A stretch of 64,000 nt of DNA from the NCBI GenBank assembly GCA_964637875.1, contig CAZWXK010000006.1, positions 1 to 64,000 of the forward strand. Reading direction: 5' to 3'. This stretch comes from UBA5972 sp964637875 (GTDB lineage Bacteria; Pseudomonadota; Alphaproteobacteria; Rhodobacterales; Rhodobacteraceae). A program made the translations under genes and the position numbers. The notes under the pieces are model-generated. The model saw only the letters and a list, made by a program, of their open reading frames with translations. It was not told the origin of the DNA and did not search any database. Shown here piece by piece: positions 41,388 through 50,652 of the stretch (positions are counted from its first letter, which is position 1; each line of letters opens with the position of its first letter).

Positions 41388-43652
41388 TCAGAATGCCGAG
41401 GGCAGGCTTGCGGTTCTGCGCAGCTGGTCCTCCACCGCGGGGCGCACCGACTGGGCGCCCGAGGCCCGCGCCCGGTCGATGACCTCGCGAATCTCGGCCA
41501 GGTTGACGCGGCGCAGCAGATGCTTGACCGGCCCGATCGAGGCCGGCCGCATCGACAGCGCGCGCAGGCCCATGGCGGCGAAACACAGCGCCTCGATCGG
41601 ACGCCCCGCATCCTCGCCGCAGAACGACACCGGCGTGCCCAGCGAATCGCAGCGCCGGGCGATCTGTTCGATAAAGGTCAGAAAGCTGACATTCAGCGTG
41701 TCATAGCGGCGGCGCACGCGCTCGTTCTCGCGGTCGGCGGCAAAGAAGAACTGTTTCAGGTCGTTGCCGCCGATGGATATGAAGTCGGCCATTTCAAAGA
41801 ACTGATCCGGCGCAAAGGCCAGCGAGGGGGTTTCCAGCATGGCGCCGATCTCGATTTCCTCGGGCACCTTGTGGCCGAGGGCGCGCTCGCGCTCGATCTC
41901 GTCCAGCACGGCCTGGCGGGCGGCGGTGAATTCCTCGAACTGGGCGATGAAGGGAAACATCACCTTCAGCGGTCGCCCGTTTGCGGCCCGCAGCAATGCC
42001 TGGATCTGCATCCGCATGACGCCCGCCTTTTCCAGCGTCAGCCGGATCGCGCGCCAGCCCATTGCGGGGTTGGGCTCGTCGGTGCGCTTCATGTAGGGCA
42101 GCACCTTGTCCGAGCCGATGTCGAGCGTGCGAAAGATCAGCGGCCTGTCGCCGGCGGCGTCCATGATGCGGGCATAGAGCGCGGCCAGCTCGCCCCGGCG
42201 CGGCACCTTGGAGCGGATGAGAAACTGCAACTCGGTGCGAAACAGCCCCACCCCGTCGGCGCCCGAGCTTTTCAGGCTGGGCAGATCGACCATCAGGCCC
42301 GCATTCATGAACAGCCCGACATGCACCCCGTCACGCGTGACTGCCGGCAGATCGCGGATCGAGGCATATTGCTGTTGCGCCTCCTGCTGCATGGCGATCT
42401 TGTCCTGAAAGGCGGCGGCGACGCTGTCCTCGGGGCGCAGATGCGCGATGCCGTGGTCGCCATCGACCAGGATCAGGTCGCCGTTCAGCGCCTCGCGGGT
42501 AATCTTTTCGGCATGCACCACCAGCGGAATGGCCATGGCGCGCGCAACAATCGCGGCATGCGAGCCGACCGAGCCCTCTTCCAGCACCACGCCCTTGATG
42601 CGCTTGCCGTATTCCAGCAGCTCGCCGGGGCCGATATTGCGGGCGACCAGAATCGCATCCTCGGGGATGTCGACCCCGTTGTGATTGTCCTGCCCGGTCA
42701 GCAGGCGCAACAGGCGGTTGGACAGGTCGTCAAGGTCGTGCAGGCGTTCGCGCAGATACGGGTCGGGCACGCGGGCCATGCGGGCGCGGGTGGCGGATTG
42801 TTCCTTTTCCACGGCCACTTCGGCGGCAAGGCCGGAACGGATGTCGGCCTCCATCCGTTTGACCCATCCGCGCGAATTGGCGAACATGCGGTAGGCCTCC
42901 AGCACCTGGCGGCTTTCTTCGGTGGCGCCGTCCAGCCCGTGGGCCAGCATCTCGTCCACATCGCCCTTGAGGCGGTTCATGGCCTCGTGCAGGCGGGCAA
43001 GTTCGGCCTCGGGGTCGTCGGCCACGGGGTTGGCGATCACCACATGGGGTTCATGCAACAGGACGTGACCGGCGGCGGTGCCCTCCTGGGCCGAGGTTGC
43101 GCGAAAGGTGACGGGCTGCTGATGCGGCGCGGTGAGTGCCGCGCCCTTGCCGATGAAGGCCCCCAGTTCGGCCATTTCGGCGATGACCATGGCCACGACC
43201 TCGAGGCCATAGACCTCGTCATCGGAATAGTCGCGCGCCTCGCGATTCTGCACCACCAGCACGCCGCGGGTTTCACCCAGCCGCTGGATCGGCACGCCCA
43301 GAAACGAGGAATAGACCTCTTCGCCGGTTTCCGGCATATAGCGGAATCCCGGCGCATGGGGGGCGTCCGAGACATTGACGGGGCGTGCCTCGCGGGCGAC
43401 CCGGCCGACCAGCCCCTCGCCAATGCGCAGGCGCGTCTGGTGGACGGATTCCGGCTTCAACCCTTCGGTTGCGCACAGTTCCAGGGTGTCGGCATCGCGC
43501 AGCAGGTAGATCGAGCACACATGCGTGCCCATCGAGTCGGCGATCAACTGCGTGATCTTGTCGAGTCGCTCCTGTCCCTCGCCCTCCTGCGCCAGCGTAT
43601 CACGCAGTCTTTTCAGCAGTTTGCGGGATCTTGATCCTGTGGTTTCGGCCAT
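41388..43652 (-). CDS. ptsP: PtsP, enzyme I of the nitrogen PTS (GAF-containing)
   Basis: The 754-residue protein has an N-terminal GAF domain (residues about 15-165), then PEP-utilising enzyme I: the phospho-His motif GSVGSHAAIVARA (about 370) and the PEP-binding TIM barrel with GLFRTELQFL and DIGSDK near 480-550 and FSIGGNDLKQFF-like ISIGGNDL late. EI-Ntr takes phosphate from PEP and passes it to NPr and IIA-Ntr, linking nitrogen and carbon status to regulation. It starts 26 bp after lysC, an arrangement common in Rhodobacterales. Confidence 0.92.
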   Translation of the reverse strand: MAETTGSRSRKLLKRLRDTLAQEGEGQERLDKITQLIADSMGTHVCSIYLLRDADTLELCATEGLKPESVHQTRLRIGEGLVGRVAREARPVNVSDAPHAPGFRYMPETGEEVYSSFLGVPIQRLGETRGVLVVQNREARDYSDDEVYGLEVVAMVIAEMAELGAFIGKGAALTAPHQQPVTFRATSAQEGTAAGHVLLHEPHVVIANPVADDPEAELARLHEAMNRLKGDVDEMLAHGLDGATEESRQVLEAYRMFANSRGWVKRMEADIRSGLAAEVAVEKEQSATRARMARVPDPYLRERLHDLDDLSNRLLRLLTGQDNHNGVDIPEDAILVARNIGPGELLEYGKRIKGVVLEEGSVGSHAAIVARAMAIPLVVHAEKITREALNGDLILVDGDHGIAHLRPEDSVAAAFQDKIAMQQEAQQQYASIRDLPAVTRDGVHVGLFMNAGLMVDLPSLKSSGADGVGLFRTELQFLIRSKVPRRGELAALYARIMDAAGDRPLIFRTLDIGSDKVLPYMKRTDEPNPAMGWRAIRLTLEKAGVMRMQIQALLRAANGRPLKVMFPFIAQFEEFTAARQAVLDEIERERALGHKVPEEIEIGAMLETPSLAFAPDQFFEMADFISIGGNDLKQFFFAADRENERVRRRYDTLNVSFLTFIEQIARRCDSLGTPVSFCGEDAGRPIEALCFAAMGLRALSMRPASIGPVKHLLRRVNLAEIREVIDRARASGAQSVRPAVEDQLRRTASLPSAF

Positions 43653-43678
43653 CGGCCCTCATGCCATGATTGCATTTG

Positions 43679-44917
43679 TCAGGCTGTGTTTTCCAACCCG
43701 AAGGTATCATGCAGGGCTTGCACCGCAAGTTCCATGTATTTTCTGTCGACCAGCACGGAAACCTTGATTTCCGACGTGGTGATGACCTTGATGTTGACGC
43801 CCTCGGCGGCCAGCGCCTGAAACATCTGGGCGGCCACGCCCGCATGGCTGCGCATGCCGATGCCCACGACCGAGACCTTGCACACATCCTTGTCGGCGAT
43901 AAGCCCGCGGAAATTGATTTCGCCGCGTTCCTGTGCCGCATTCAGCGCGGCCTCGGCGCGGGCAACCTGGCCCACGGGGCAGGAGAATGTCATGTCGGTG
44001 CGCCCCTCTTCCGAGATGTTCTGCACGATCATGTCCACATTGACCCCGGCCTCGGCCAGTGGGGTAAAGATGGCGGCGGCGATGCCCGGACGGTCGGCGA
44101 CCGAAACAAGGGTCATCTTGGCCTCGTCGCGCGAATAGGCGACACCGGATACGACATTGCTTTCCATGATTTCCTCCTCGGAACAGACAAGGGTTCCGGA
44201 ATTGTCGGTGACATCCTCGAAGCTGGACAGCACCCGCAGGCGCACGCCATAGCGCATGGCCAGCTCGACCGAGCGGGTCTGCAACACCTTGGCCCCCAGC
44301 GAGGCCAGCTCCAGCATTTCCTCGTATGATATCCTTTCCAGCCGCCGCGCCCTGTCGGTGATGCGCGGGTCGGTGGTATAGACGCCGTCCACATCGGTAT
44401 AGATGTCGCAGCGCACCGCACCGAAGGCGGCGGCAAAGGCCACCGCGGTGGTGTCGGAGCCGCCCCGGCCCAGCGTGGTGATGCGGCCGTCCTCGGCAAT
44501 GCCCTGAAAGCCGGCGATGACGGCGACCTTCATGCCCTCGGCGAACTTGGCATCCAGGTTGTCGGTGGGAATGTCGGTGATGCGGGCGGCGCTGTGGGCC
44601 GAGGTGGTTTTCAGCGGCACCTGCCAGCCCTGCCAGCTGCGCGCGGGGATGTCCATTTCCTGCAATGTCAGCGCCATCAGCCCGGCGGTGACATTCTCGC
44701 CCGAGGACACCACCGCATCATATTCGCGCGCGTCGAACATCGGCGAGGTGGCCTCGACCAGGGCAACCAGCTCGTTGGTCTTGCCCGACATGGCCGACAC
44801 CACGACGATCACCTCGTGGCCATTGGCAACCTCGTGCGCGACCTTTCGGGCCGCGTTGCGGATGCGGTCGAGATCGGCAACCGAGGTGCCTCCGAATTTC
44901 ATCACCAGCCGGGACAT
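43679..44917 (-). CDS. lysC: Aspartate kinase
   Basis: The 412-residue enzyme has the kinase domain (VMKFGGTSV at residues 5-13, TLGRGGSDTTAVA) and two C-terminal ACT domains (from about 265, e.g. VSVADRPGIAAAIF and VSVVGIGMRSHAGVA). It phosphorylates aspartate in the first step to lysine, threonine and methionine, with feedback through the ACT domains. Length is normal for the monofunctional enzyme. ptsP follows on the same strand. Confidence 0.95.
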   Translation of the reverse strand: MSRLVMKFGGTSVADLDRIRNAARKVAHEVANGHEVIVVVSAMSGKTNELVALVEATSPMFDAREYDAVVSSGENVTAGLMALTLQEMDIPARSWQGWQVPLKTTSAHSAARITDIPTDNLDAKFAEGMKVAVIAGFQGIAEDGRITTLGRGGSDTTAVAFAAAFGAVRCDIYTDVDGVYTTDPRITDRARRLERISYEEMLELASLGAKVLQTRSVELAMRYGVRLRVLSSFEDVTDNSGTLVCSEEEIMESNVVSGVAYSRDEAKMTLVSVADRPGIAAAIFTPLAEAGVNVDMIVQNISEEGRTDMTFSCPVGQVARAEAALNAAQERGEINFRGLIADKDVCKVSVVGIGMRSHAGVAAQMFQALAAEGVNIKVITTSEIKVSVLVDRKYMELAVQALHDTFGLENTA

Positions 44918-45003
44918 GGCAGAACCCTTGTATCAAGCCCGTTTCAGTCGGCGTTTCTTAGGCTTGTCCGCGCCCAAGGGCAAGCGCAAGAGGGGATGGC
45001 GCG

Positions 45004-45672
45004 TCAAAAGGGCAGGGTGGTTCCGTCGAAGCTTTCGAAACAGCCGGAATTGTCGGGCGAGAGCAGGCGAAAACGCCGGATCAGCCCGGCCGCGGCGTCC
45101 GCGGGCGCGATCTGTGCCGCGGCTCCGCCCATGTCGGTACTGACCCAGCCCGGGTGATAGGCTCCGACGCTGATGCCCTCGGCGGCCAGGTCGCGGGCCA
45201 GGTTGCGGGCCAGGTTGACCGCCGCCGCCTTGGACGCACGGTAGATGAGCGAGCCGCCGGCGGCATAGCTGCTGGAGCCCATCATCGAGGCAATCACCGC
45301 GACGCGCGCGTTGCGTGCCGCGCGCAGGCCGGGCAGCAGGGTCTGCACGGTCAGGAAAACGCCGGTGACGTTGACGGCAAAGACCTGTGCCCACATTTCG
45401 GGCACAAACCCGTCTTGCAGTCTTTCCCGCTTGTCCGGATAGACACCGGCATTGCAGATCAGGAGTTCGACCTCGGCGCCGTTCAGGGCCGCGCCAAGGC
45501 GGGCGAGCGCGGCGGGATCGGTCACATCGAGGGGCTGCCACGATACCGTGTCGGCCAGATCGGGGGGAATGGCGCCGCGGGTGGTGGCGACAACCTCGCG
45601 CCCGGCCTCGGCATATTGGCGGGCCAGCTCATATCCTATGCCGCGATTGGCGCCTGTCACAACTATTGTCAT
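45004..45672 (-). CDS. Short-chain dehydrogenase/reductase
   Basis: The 222-residue classical SDR has TGANRGIGYELA (residues 6-17), NAG (about 94), and the catalytic Ser with YRASK (Tyr/Lys). It is similar in size to C-factor-like SDRs. It reduces or oxidises an unknown carbonyl or alcohol with NAD(P). It lies after lysC with a gap of 86 bp and appears to be a single gene. Confidence 0.87.
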   Translation of the reverse strand: MTIVVTGANRGIGYELARQYAEAGREVVATTRGAIPPDLADTVSWQPLDVTDPAALARLGAALNGAEVELLICNAGVYPDKRERLQDGFVPEMWAQVFAVNVTGVFLTVQTLLPGLRAARNARVAVIASMMGSSSYAAGGSLIYRASKAAAVNLARNLARDLAAEGISVGAYHPGWVSTDMGGAAAQIAPADAAAGLIRRFRLLSPDNSGCFESFDGTTLPF

Positions 45673-45719
45673 CGCGCTCTCCGCAACTGGGTTTCATGCA
45701 GTCCGCCTGGGCGGCTGCT

Positions 45720-46226
45720 TCAATTCGTCTTGCGCACGGCCCAGGGCAGGGGGGCGACCGGGATGCCGTCCTCGACCAGGGCGCGGGCCTCGTCGGGGGC
45801 AGCCTCGCCGATGATCGGGCGTCGGGGGGCCTCGCCGGCATGAATGGCCCGTGCCTCGCGCGCGAAGGCGCGGCCGACATCCTCGGAACCGGCCTCGACC
45901 TGGCGGCGCAGGTCGCGCAGGGCCCGTGCGGCGGGCGAGGTCAGATCGGGGATGGCAGGCTGTTCCCCGTCGGCGGGTACGGGGTCGCGGCTGTCATGGA
46001 CGCTGCCCTGTGCCATGTCCGCGGCCGAGCCTGTCGGCGGGCCCTGTCGCGGCGCATCGCGGCCGGGTTGCAGGCGTGGCGCCATGATCGCCTTTTCCAC
46101 GGCGCTGGTGCCGCAGGTCGTACATGAAATCAGGGCGGCCTTGCTGAGCCGGTCAAAGGCATCTGCCGACTGGAACCAGCTTTCGAACATATGGCCGCGT
46201 TTGCATTTCAGGGCGTACCGGATCAT
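45720..46226 (-). CDS. DUF1178 family protein
   Basis: The 168-residue protein begins MIRYALKCKRGHMFESWF, with a CTTC knuckle (residues about 35-38) and the tail EDGIPVAPLPW. This is the standard layout of DUF1178, a conserved alphaproteobacterial family with a zinc-ribbon-like start. Function unknown. The middle (about 50-95) is low complexity. Confidence 0.87.
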   Translation of the reverse strand: MIRYALKCKRGHMFESWFQSADAFDRLSKAALISCTTCGTSAVEKAIMAPRLQPGRDAPRQGPPTGSAADMAQGSVHDSRDPVPADGEQPAIPDLTSPAARALRDLRRQVEAGSEDVGRAFAREARAIHAGEAPRRPIIGEAAPDEARALVEDGIPVAPLPWAVRKTN

Positions 46227-46327
46227 GGTCTTTCGGAAATTCCCGTCTTTCCTGCCTGTGGATCGTGCGTTCTGCCGCCGTGCAGTTGACGCCTTTCGGC
46301 ACGAAAATGCAAGCCCGCGACCGTATT

Positions 46328-46374
46328 CCGGGGTGCGGCCCGGGGATGTGCCGGGGGTGCGGCCCGGGGATGTG
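46328..46374. repeat. Short tandem duplication
   Basis: The 23-bp sequence beginning CCGGGGTGCGGCCCGGGG occurs twice in a row with one base added in the second copy. It lies between the DUF1178 and Nudix genes, in a 210-bp gap without a gene. Confidence 0.7.
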
Positions 46375-46436
46375 GCGGGGCGATCCGGGCCTTTGCGGGG
46401 CGGTCGGCAGCGCCCCGAGGGGGGAAATCGCCTGTT

Positions 46437-46895
46437 TCAGCCCTTTTCCAGGGCGCGAGGGTCGAATTTCCGGATGATCTTGCCCAGCTTGGGCTCGGTC
46501 ACCAGGCGCGCGGCCTTGCGCTGGCTGAACCACTTGATCCGGCGCTGGCCCTTTTCCTTGAAGTTGCGCAGGCGTTTTTCCACCTTCAGCGGAAAGATGA
46601 AGGCCTCGGCCGCGAGGCGCGGCGGATCATGGGGTGCCCGGACATAGCGATAGCGGCCCAGCGCGAAAGGATGGACATGGCCCTTGACGCCCGCCTCCTC
46701 GAGCGCCTCGCGCGCGGCGCTTTCATGGGGCTGGAGGCCCTCGATCGGCCATCCCTTGGGCGGAATCCAGCGCCCCGTGCCGCGGCTTGTCACCAGCAGG
46801 ATCTCGCAATCGCCATTCTTGCCGATACGATAGCAGAGCGCGGCATATTGCGTTGACTTGCCCATCTTGCGGGCCACTTTGCCAAGAGATTTCAT
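46437..46895 (-). CDS. Nudix hydrolase
   Basis: The 152-residue protein has the Nudix box from GWPIEG to EEAGV (about residues 48-70; REALEEAG carries the metal-binding Glu residues). It resembles the DIPP-type (diphosphoinositol/diadenosine polyphosphate) Nudix enzymes. Substrate is not certain. The start may also be the Met at residue 11. Confidence 0.87.
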   Translation of the reverse strand: MKSLGKVARKMGKSTQYAALCYRIGKNGDCEILLVTSRGTGRWIPPKGWPIEGLQPHESAAREALEEAGVKGHVHPFALGRYRYVRAPHDPPRLAAEAFIFPLKVEKRLRNFKEKGQRRIKWFSQRKAARLVTEPKLGKIIRKFDPRALEKG

Positions 46896-46974
46896 GTCCG
46901 GCCAATGTTCGATTCGTCCCTGTCGCCCCCGGACGCATTCGCGGGGGCGCGGGGCAGGGCGTTACAGCGGGATT

Positions 46975-47577
46975 TCAGCGCGAGGCACGGCGGTCGCGCC
47001 GGGTGGACATGGGCTGAAAGGCGACGGCCACATGGGCCTCGCAATAGGGCTTGCCCTGCTGGACCGGATGGCCGCAGAACCAGAAATCGTCGGTGGCCGG
47101 GTCGCCCACGGGCCATTTGCAGGTGCGTTCGGTCAACTCCATCAGGCTGAGGCGGCGGGCGGTCTTTTCGACCTTGCGCACCTTTTCGAGGGCTTCTTCG
47201 CTGATCTCGTTGGCCGAGGGCTGCGGCGGGAGCGGTTGACCCGCCTTGATGATCGGGCGTTTGGGCGGAATTGGCAGCTGCCGTTCGGTTTCGGGCTCGG
47301 GCGTGGCCGCGGGCTTGGCGGATTTCTTTTCGGCCCTGGGCGCGCTGTCGGTCTTGGCCGCGGGTTTTGGTGATGCTTCCCTGGTTGCCGGCTTTTCCGC
47401 CGGCGTTCTGGGTGTCTTGGCCGCAGCCGCGTTGCGGTTCGACAGGCCGAGGCGGTGGACCTTGCCGATCACCGCATTGCGGGTGACATCGCCCAGCTCC
47501 TTGGCGATCTGGCTGGCGCTCTTGCCCTCGGCCCACATGGTTTTCAGTTTCTCGACTCGTTCTTCCGTCCAGGACAT
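46975..47577 (-). CDS. gcrA: GcrA cell-cycle regulator
   Basis: The 200-residue protein starts MSWTEERVEKLKTMWAEGKS and has the GcrA DNA-binding domain (residues 1-45, DVTRNAVIGKVHRLGL). An Ala/Pro/Lys-rich linker (50-110) leads to a C-terminal region with CKWPVGDP, FWFCGH and YCEAH, typical of GcrA binding to sigma-70. GcrA acts at CcrM-methylated promoters in alphaproteobacteria. Confidence 0.94.
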   Translation of the reverse strand: MSWTEERVEKLKTMWAEGKSASQIAKELGDVTRNAVIGKVHRLGLSNRNAAAAKTPRTPAEKPATREASPKPAAKTDSAPRAEKKSAKPAATPEPETERQLPIPPKRPIIKAGQPLPPQPSANEISEEALEKVRKVEKTARRLSLMELTERTCKWPVGDPATDDFWFCGHPVQQGKPYCEAHVAVAFQPMSTRRDRRASR

Positions 47578-47763
47578 GTGCTGCTCCAGCGTTGCGGGTA
47601 TGCGGCGCGTGGGGCAGTGGCGCCCGCGCCGGCAGAATTTGACGACCGCCCATTGTAACCTCTGACGAGGCGGTTACAAGATGGGACCGCAAGTTTTACC
47701 GAGACGGCCCGACGAGACGGGCCAGCGAGACGAGCCGTGGAGATGAGCCGGGGAGACGGGCCG

Positions 47764-48612
47764 ATGGGCAAGGCGACACAAGGGCAGGACGGGCGCGGCA
47801 AGGCCCGCAAGGAGCGCGCATCGGAGATGGGTGCGCGGCGCTTCGGGCGGGTGAACTGGCTGGGCCTCTATACCCTGATCGAACGCGAGGTGATCCGGTT
47901 CACCACCATCTGGACGCAGACCATCCTGGCACCGCTGATTACCGCCGGGCTGTTTCTGCTGGTGTTCAGCCTGGCGCTGGGCACCCGGCGGGGCGACGTG
48001 ATGGGCGTGCCTTTTGCCCATTTCCTGGCCCCCGGCATCCTGATGATGACGGTGATCCAGAATTCATTTGCAAACACGGCCAGCTCGCTGGTGATTTCCA
48101 AGATTCAGGGCAATATCGTTGATACGCTGATGCCTCCGCTGTCGCCGGCCGAGCTGGTGGTGGGATATGTCGCCGGCGGTGTGCTGCGCGGATTTGCCGT
48201 TGCTGCGGCGGTGGTGGTCGTCACCTTTCCGGCATTGGGGGTGGGGATAACCCATCCCCTGTGGACGGTGCTGTTCATCACCATGGGCAGCGCCCTGCTG
48301 GCGCTGGTCGGGATGCTGGCCGGGATCGTTTCCGAGCGTTTCGATCAGATGAATGCGATCACCAACTTCATCATCACGCCGCTGAGCTTTCTTTCCGGGA
48401 CCTTCTATTCGATCGAGGTGCTGCCGCCCTTCCTGCGCAGCCTGACCCATTTCAACCCGGTCTTCTATCTGATCGACGGTTTGCGCTATGGGGTGATCGG
48501 TGCCTCGGACAGCAGCCCGGTGGTGGGGGCGCTGTTCAGCGGCGCCCTGATCGTGGTCCTGGGGCTGTGGACATGGCGCTGGTTCGCAAGCGGCTATCGG
48601 CTCAAGGCGTAG
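47764..48612 (+). CDS. ABC-2 type transporter permease
   Basis: The 282-residue protein has six hydrophobic segments and the ABC-2 pattern (PGILMMTVIQNSFANTASSL, PLSFLSGTFYSIEVLPPFLR), like YadH-type permeases. It would need an ATPase; none is adjacent here. ATG 47764 follows GGAGACGGG; GTG 47737 upstream or ATG 47827 downstream are alternatives. Upstream is a repetitive GAGACGGGCC-rich stretch. Confidence 0.85.
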   Translation: MGKATQGQDGRGKARKERASEMGARRFGRVNWLGLYTLIEREVIRFTTIWTQTILAPLITAGLFLLVFSLALGTRRGDVMGVPFAHFLAPGILMMTVIQNSFANTASSLVISKIQGNIVDTLMPPLSPAELVVGYVAGGVLRGFAVAAAVVVVTFPALGVGITHPLWTVLFITMGSALLALVGMLAGIVSERFDQMNAITNFIITPLSFLSGTFYSIEVLPPFLRSLTHFNPVFYLIDGLRYGVIGASDSSPVVGALFSGALIVVLGLWTWRWFASGYRLKA

Positions 48613-48766
48613 GGCCTGAATCGCGGGTTCGTGCCCGTGATTCGCTTTCGGCCCTGCGCGCGGGGTCGGGCGCGCATGCGATCAGATGCGACATGCCCCG
48701 GATGGCGACGACAGCGATCCGCACCGCGCGGCCAGACGCGATTTCGGCATGGCGGCGTGAAACCAT

Positions 48767-48794
48767 TTGCCTTGCCCGAAACTTGTGCTATAGG
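48767..48794 (+). promoter_or_regulatory. Promoter of acpP
   Basis: TTGCCT and TATAGG are separated by 16 bp, about 125 bp ahead of the acpP start. It is the best sigma-70-like pair in the 305-bp gap from 48613 to 48917, which otherwise shows no gene. Confidence 0.5.
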
Positions 48795-48917
48795 CCCCCA
48801 CAGATTTGCCACGGGGCTTTTGCGCGTCGATCCGCCCAGGGCCGGGCAGTGACGTTGCCCGATCGGGCGGCAAAGCCAGAAAACGGGAACATGTCCCGCA
48901 ACTATGAGGATTGAGAA

Positions 48918-49151
48918 ATGAGCGACATCGCAGATCGCGTGAGGAAAATTGTTGTCGAGCATCTGAGCGTCGATGCGGACAAGGTGACCGACAATGCGTC
49001 ATTCATCGACGATCTGGGCGCCGACAGCCTGGACACGGTCGAACTGGTCATGGCGTTCGAAGAGGAGTTCGGCATCGAGATCCCCGACGACGCGGCCGAA
49101 TCGATCCAGACCTTTGGCGATGCGGTGAAGTTCATCTCGGAAGCCGTCTGA
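48918..49151 (+). CDS. acpP: Acyl carrier protein
   Basis: The 77-residue acidic protein has the phosphopantetheine attachment Ser37 in GADSLDTVEL. It carries growing acyl chains in fatty acid synthesis and partners with the FabF encoded next. Length and sequence are typical. Confidence 0.97.
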   Translation: MSDIADRVRKIVVEHLSVDADKVTDNASFIDDLGADSLDTVELVMAFEEEFGIEIPDDAAESIQTFGDAVKFISEAV

Positions 49152-49241
49152 GGCGCATTGCCGGGGCCTGCATGCAGGCCGCCATGGCAGCGGGCCGGGC
49201 AAGGGTTTTCCCCGCCGGGGGCCGCACAAGGATACAGCAAG

Positions 49242-49263
49242 AGGCGCCCATGCGGCGCCTTTT
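49242..49263 (+). terminator. Rho-independent terminator after acpP
   Basis: AGGCGCC-CATGC-GGCGCCT followed by TTT. The 226-bp gap between acpP and fabF otherwise shows no gene; read-through or a second promoter must supply fabF. Confidence 0.75.
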
Positions 49264-49377
49264 CGCGTTGGGGCGCCGGGCCGCCGGGGTATTTGTTCGG
49301 GCGTCTGTTCGGGGCGGGCTTGCCCAAGGGGGACAAAAACCGTATCAACCCGTGACTTGGAAACAAGAGGCAGAGCT

Positions 49378-50646
49378 ATGGAATTGCGTCGGGTCGTCAT
49401 CACCGGAATGGGCATGGTCACGCCGCTGGCCTGTGGGGTCGAGGAGAGCTGGAACCGTCTGCTGGCCGGGCAATCGGGAATCGCCAGGATCACCCGGTTC
49501 GATGCCGGCCATCTGGCCACCGATTATGCCGGCGAAATTCCGCTGGGCGATGGCAGTGACGGGACATTCAACCCCGATGACTGGATGGCGCCCAAGGAGC
49601 GGCGCAAGGTGGATGATTTCATCCTGTATGCCATGGCCGCGGCCGAACAGGCGGTGCGCGATGCCGGCTGGACGCCCGAGGACGAGGAGGACCGGTTGCG
49701 TACCGGGGTGATGATCGGCTCGGGTATCGGGGGGCTTGGCAGCATCGCCCAGACCGCGCTGACATTGCGGGACCGTGGCCCGCGTCGGGTATCGCCCTTT
49801 TTCATTCCCGGCGCGCTGATCAACCTGGCCTCGGGGCAGGTGAGCATCCGTTACGGTTTCAAGGGACCCAACCATTCGGTGGTGACGGCCTGTTCGACCG
49901 GGGCGCATGCGATCGGCGATGCCGGACGTCTGATCGCGCTGGGCGATGCCGATGTCATGCTGGCAGGCGGTGCCGAGGCGCCGATCTGCGAGATCGGAAT
50001 TGCCGGCTTCAATGCCTGCAAGGCATTGTCGACAGGGCGTTCGGATGCGCCAGAGACGGCCTCGCGCCCCTGGGACCGCGATCGCGACGGTTTCGTCATG
50101 GGCGAGGGCGCCGGGGTGGTGGTGCTGGAAGAATACGAACACGCCCGGGCGCGCGGCGCGCGCATCCATGCCGAGTTGCTGGGCTATGGCCTGTCGGGGG
50201 ATGCCTATCACATCACCGCGCCTGCCCCCGATGGCGATGGCGGCCTGCGGGCGATGAAGGCGGCACTGGCACGAGGCGGGATCGAACCCGGTCAGCTGGA
50301 TTACATCAACGCGCATGGAACATCGACGATGGCCGATGTCATCGAACTGGCGGCCGTCGAACGCCTGCTGGGCGCGGCCGCGGGGCGCGCGACCATGTCA
50401 TCGACCAAATCCTCGACCGGCCATCTGCTGGGCGCGGCGGGGGCGATCGAGGCGATCTTTGCCATTCTGGCGATTCGCGATCAGGTGGCGCCGCCGACCC
50501 TGAATCTCGACAACCCGGCACAGGAAACGCCGGTGGATCTGGCGCCACGCAAGGCCGTCAGGCGCGAGATCGATTTCGCCTTGTCCAATTCGTTCGGGTT
50601 CGGGGGGACCAATGCCTCGATCCTGTTCGGCCGGCCGGATCGCTGA
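49378..50646 (+). CDS. fabF: Beta-ketoacyl-ACP synthase II
   Basis: The 422-residue condensing enzyme has the Cys-His-His triad: TACSTGAHAIGDAG (Cys about 171), INAHGTST and STGHLLGAAG. It elongates acyl-ACP with malonyl-ACP. AGAGG precedes ATG 49378. It follows acpP and is followed 6 bp later by mltG, the common acpP-fabF-mltG order. Confidence 0.96.
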   Translation: MELRRVVITGMGMVTPLACGVEESWNRLLAGQSGIARITRFDAGHLATDYAGEIPLGDGSDGTFNPDDWMAPKERRKVDDFILYAMAAAEQAVRDAGWTPEDEEDRLRTGVMIGSGIGGLGSIAQTALTLRDRGPRRVSPFFIPGALINLASGQVSIRYGFKGPNHSVVTACSTGAHAIGDAGRLIALGDADVMLAGGAEAPICEIGIAGFNACKALSTGRSDAPETASRPWDRDRDGFVMGEGAGVVVLEEYEHARARGARIHAELLGYGLSGDAYHITAPAPDGDGGLRAMKAALARGGIEPGQLDYINAHGTSTMADVIELAAVERLLGAAAGRATMSSTKSSTGHLLGAAGAIEAIFAILAIRDQVAPPTLNLDNPAQETPVDLAPRKAVRREIDFALSNSFGFGGTNASILFGRPDR

Positions 50647-50652
50647 GACCGC

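Noticed and set aside
41283..43634. 783-codon plus-strand frame opposite ptsP
   Set aside because: Shadow of ptsP; no domain and no ribosome site.
46328..46374. CRISPR-like direct repeat
   Set aside because: Only two adjacent copies with no spacer; a simple tandem duplication.
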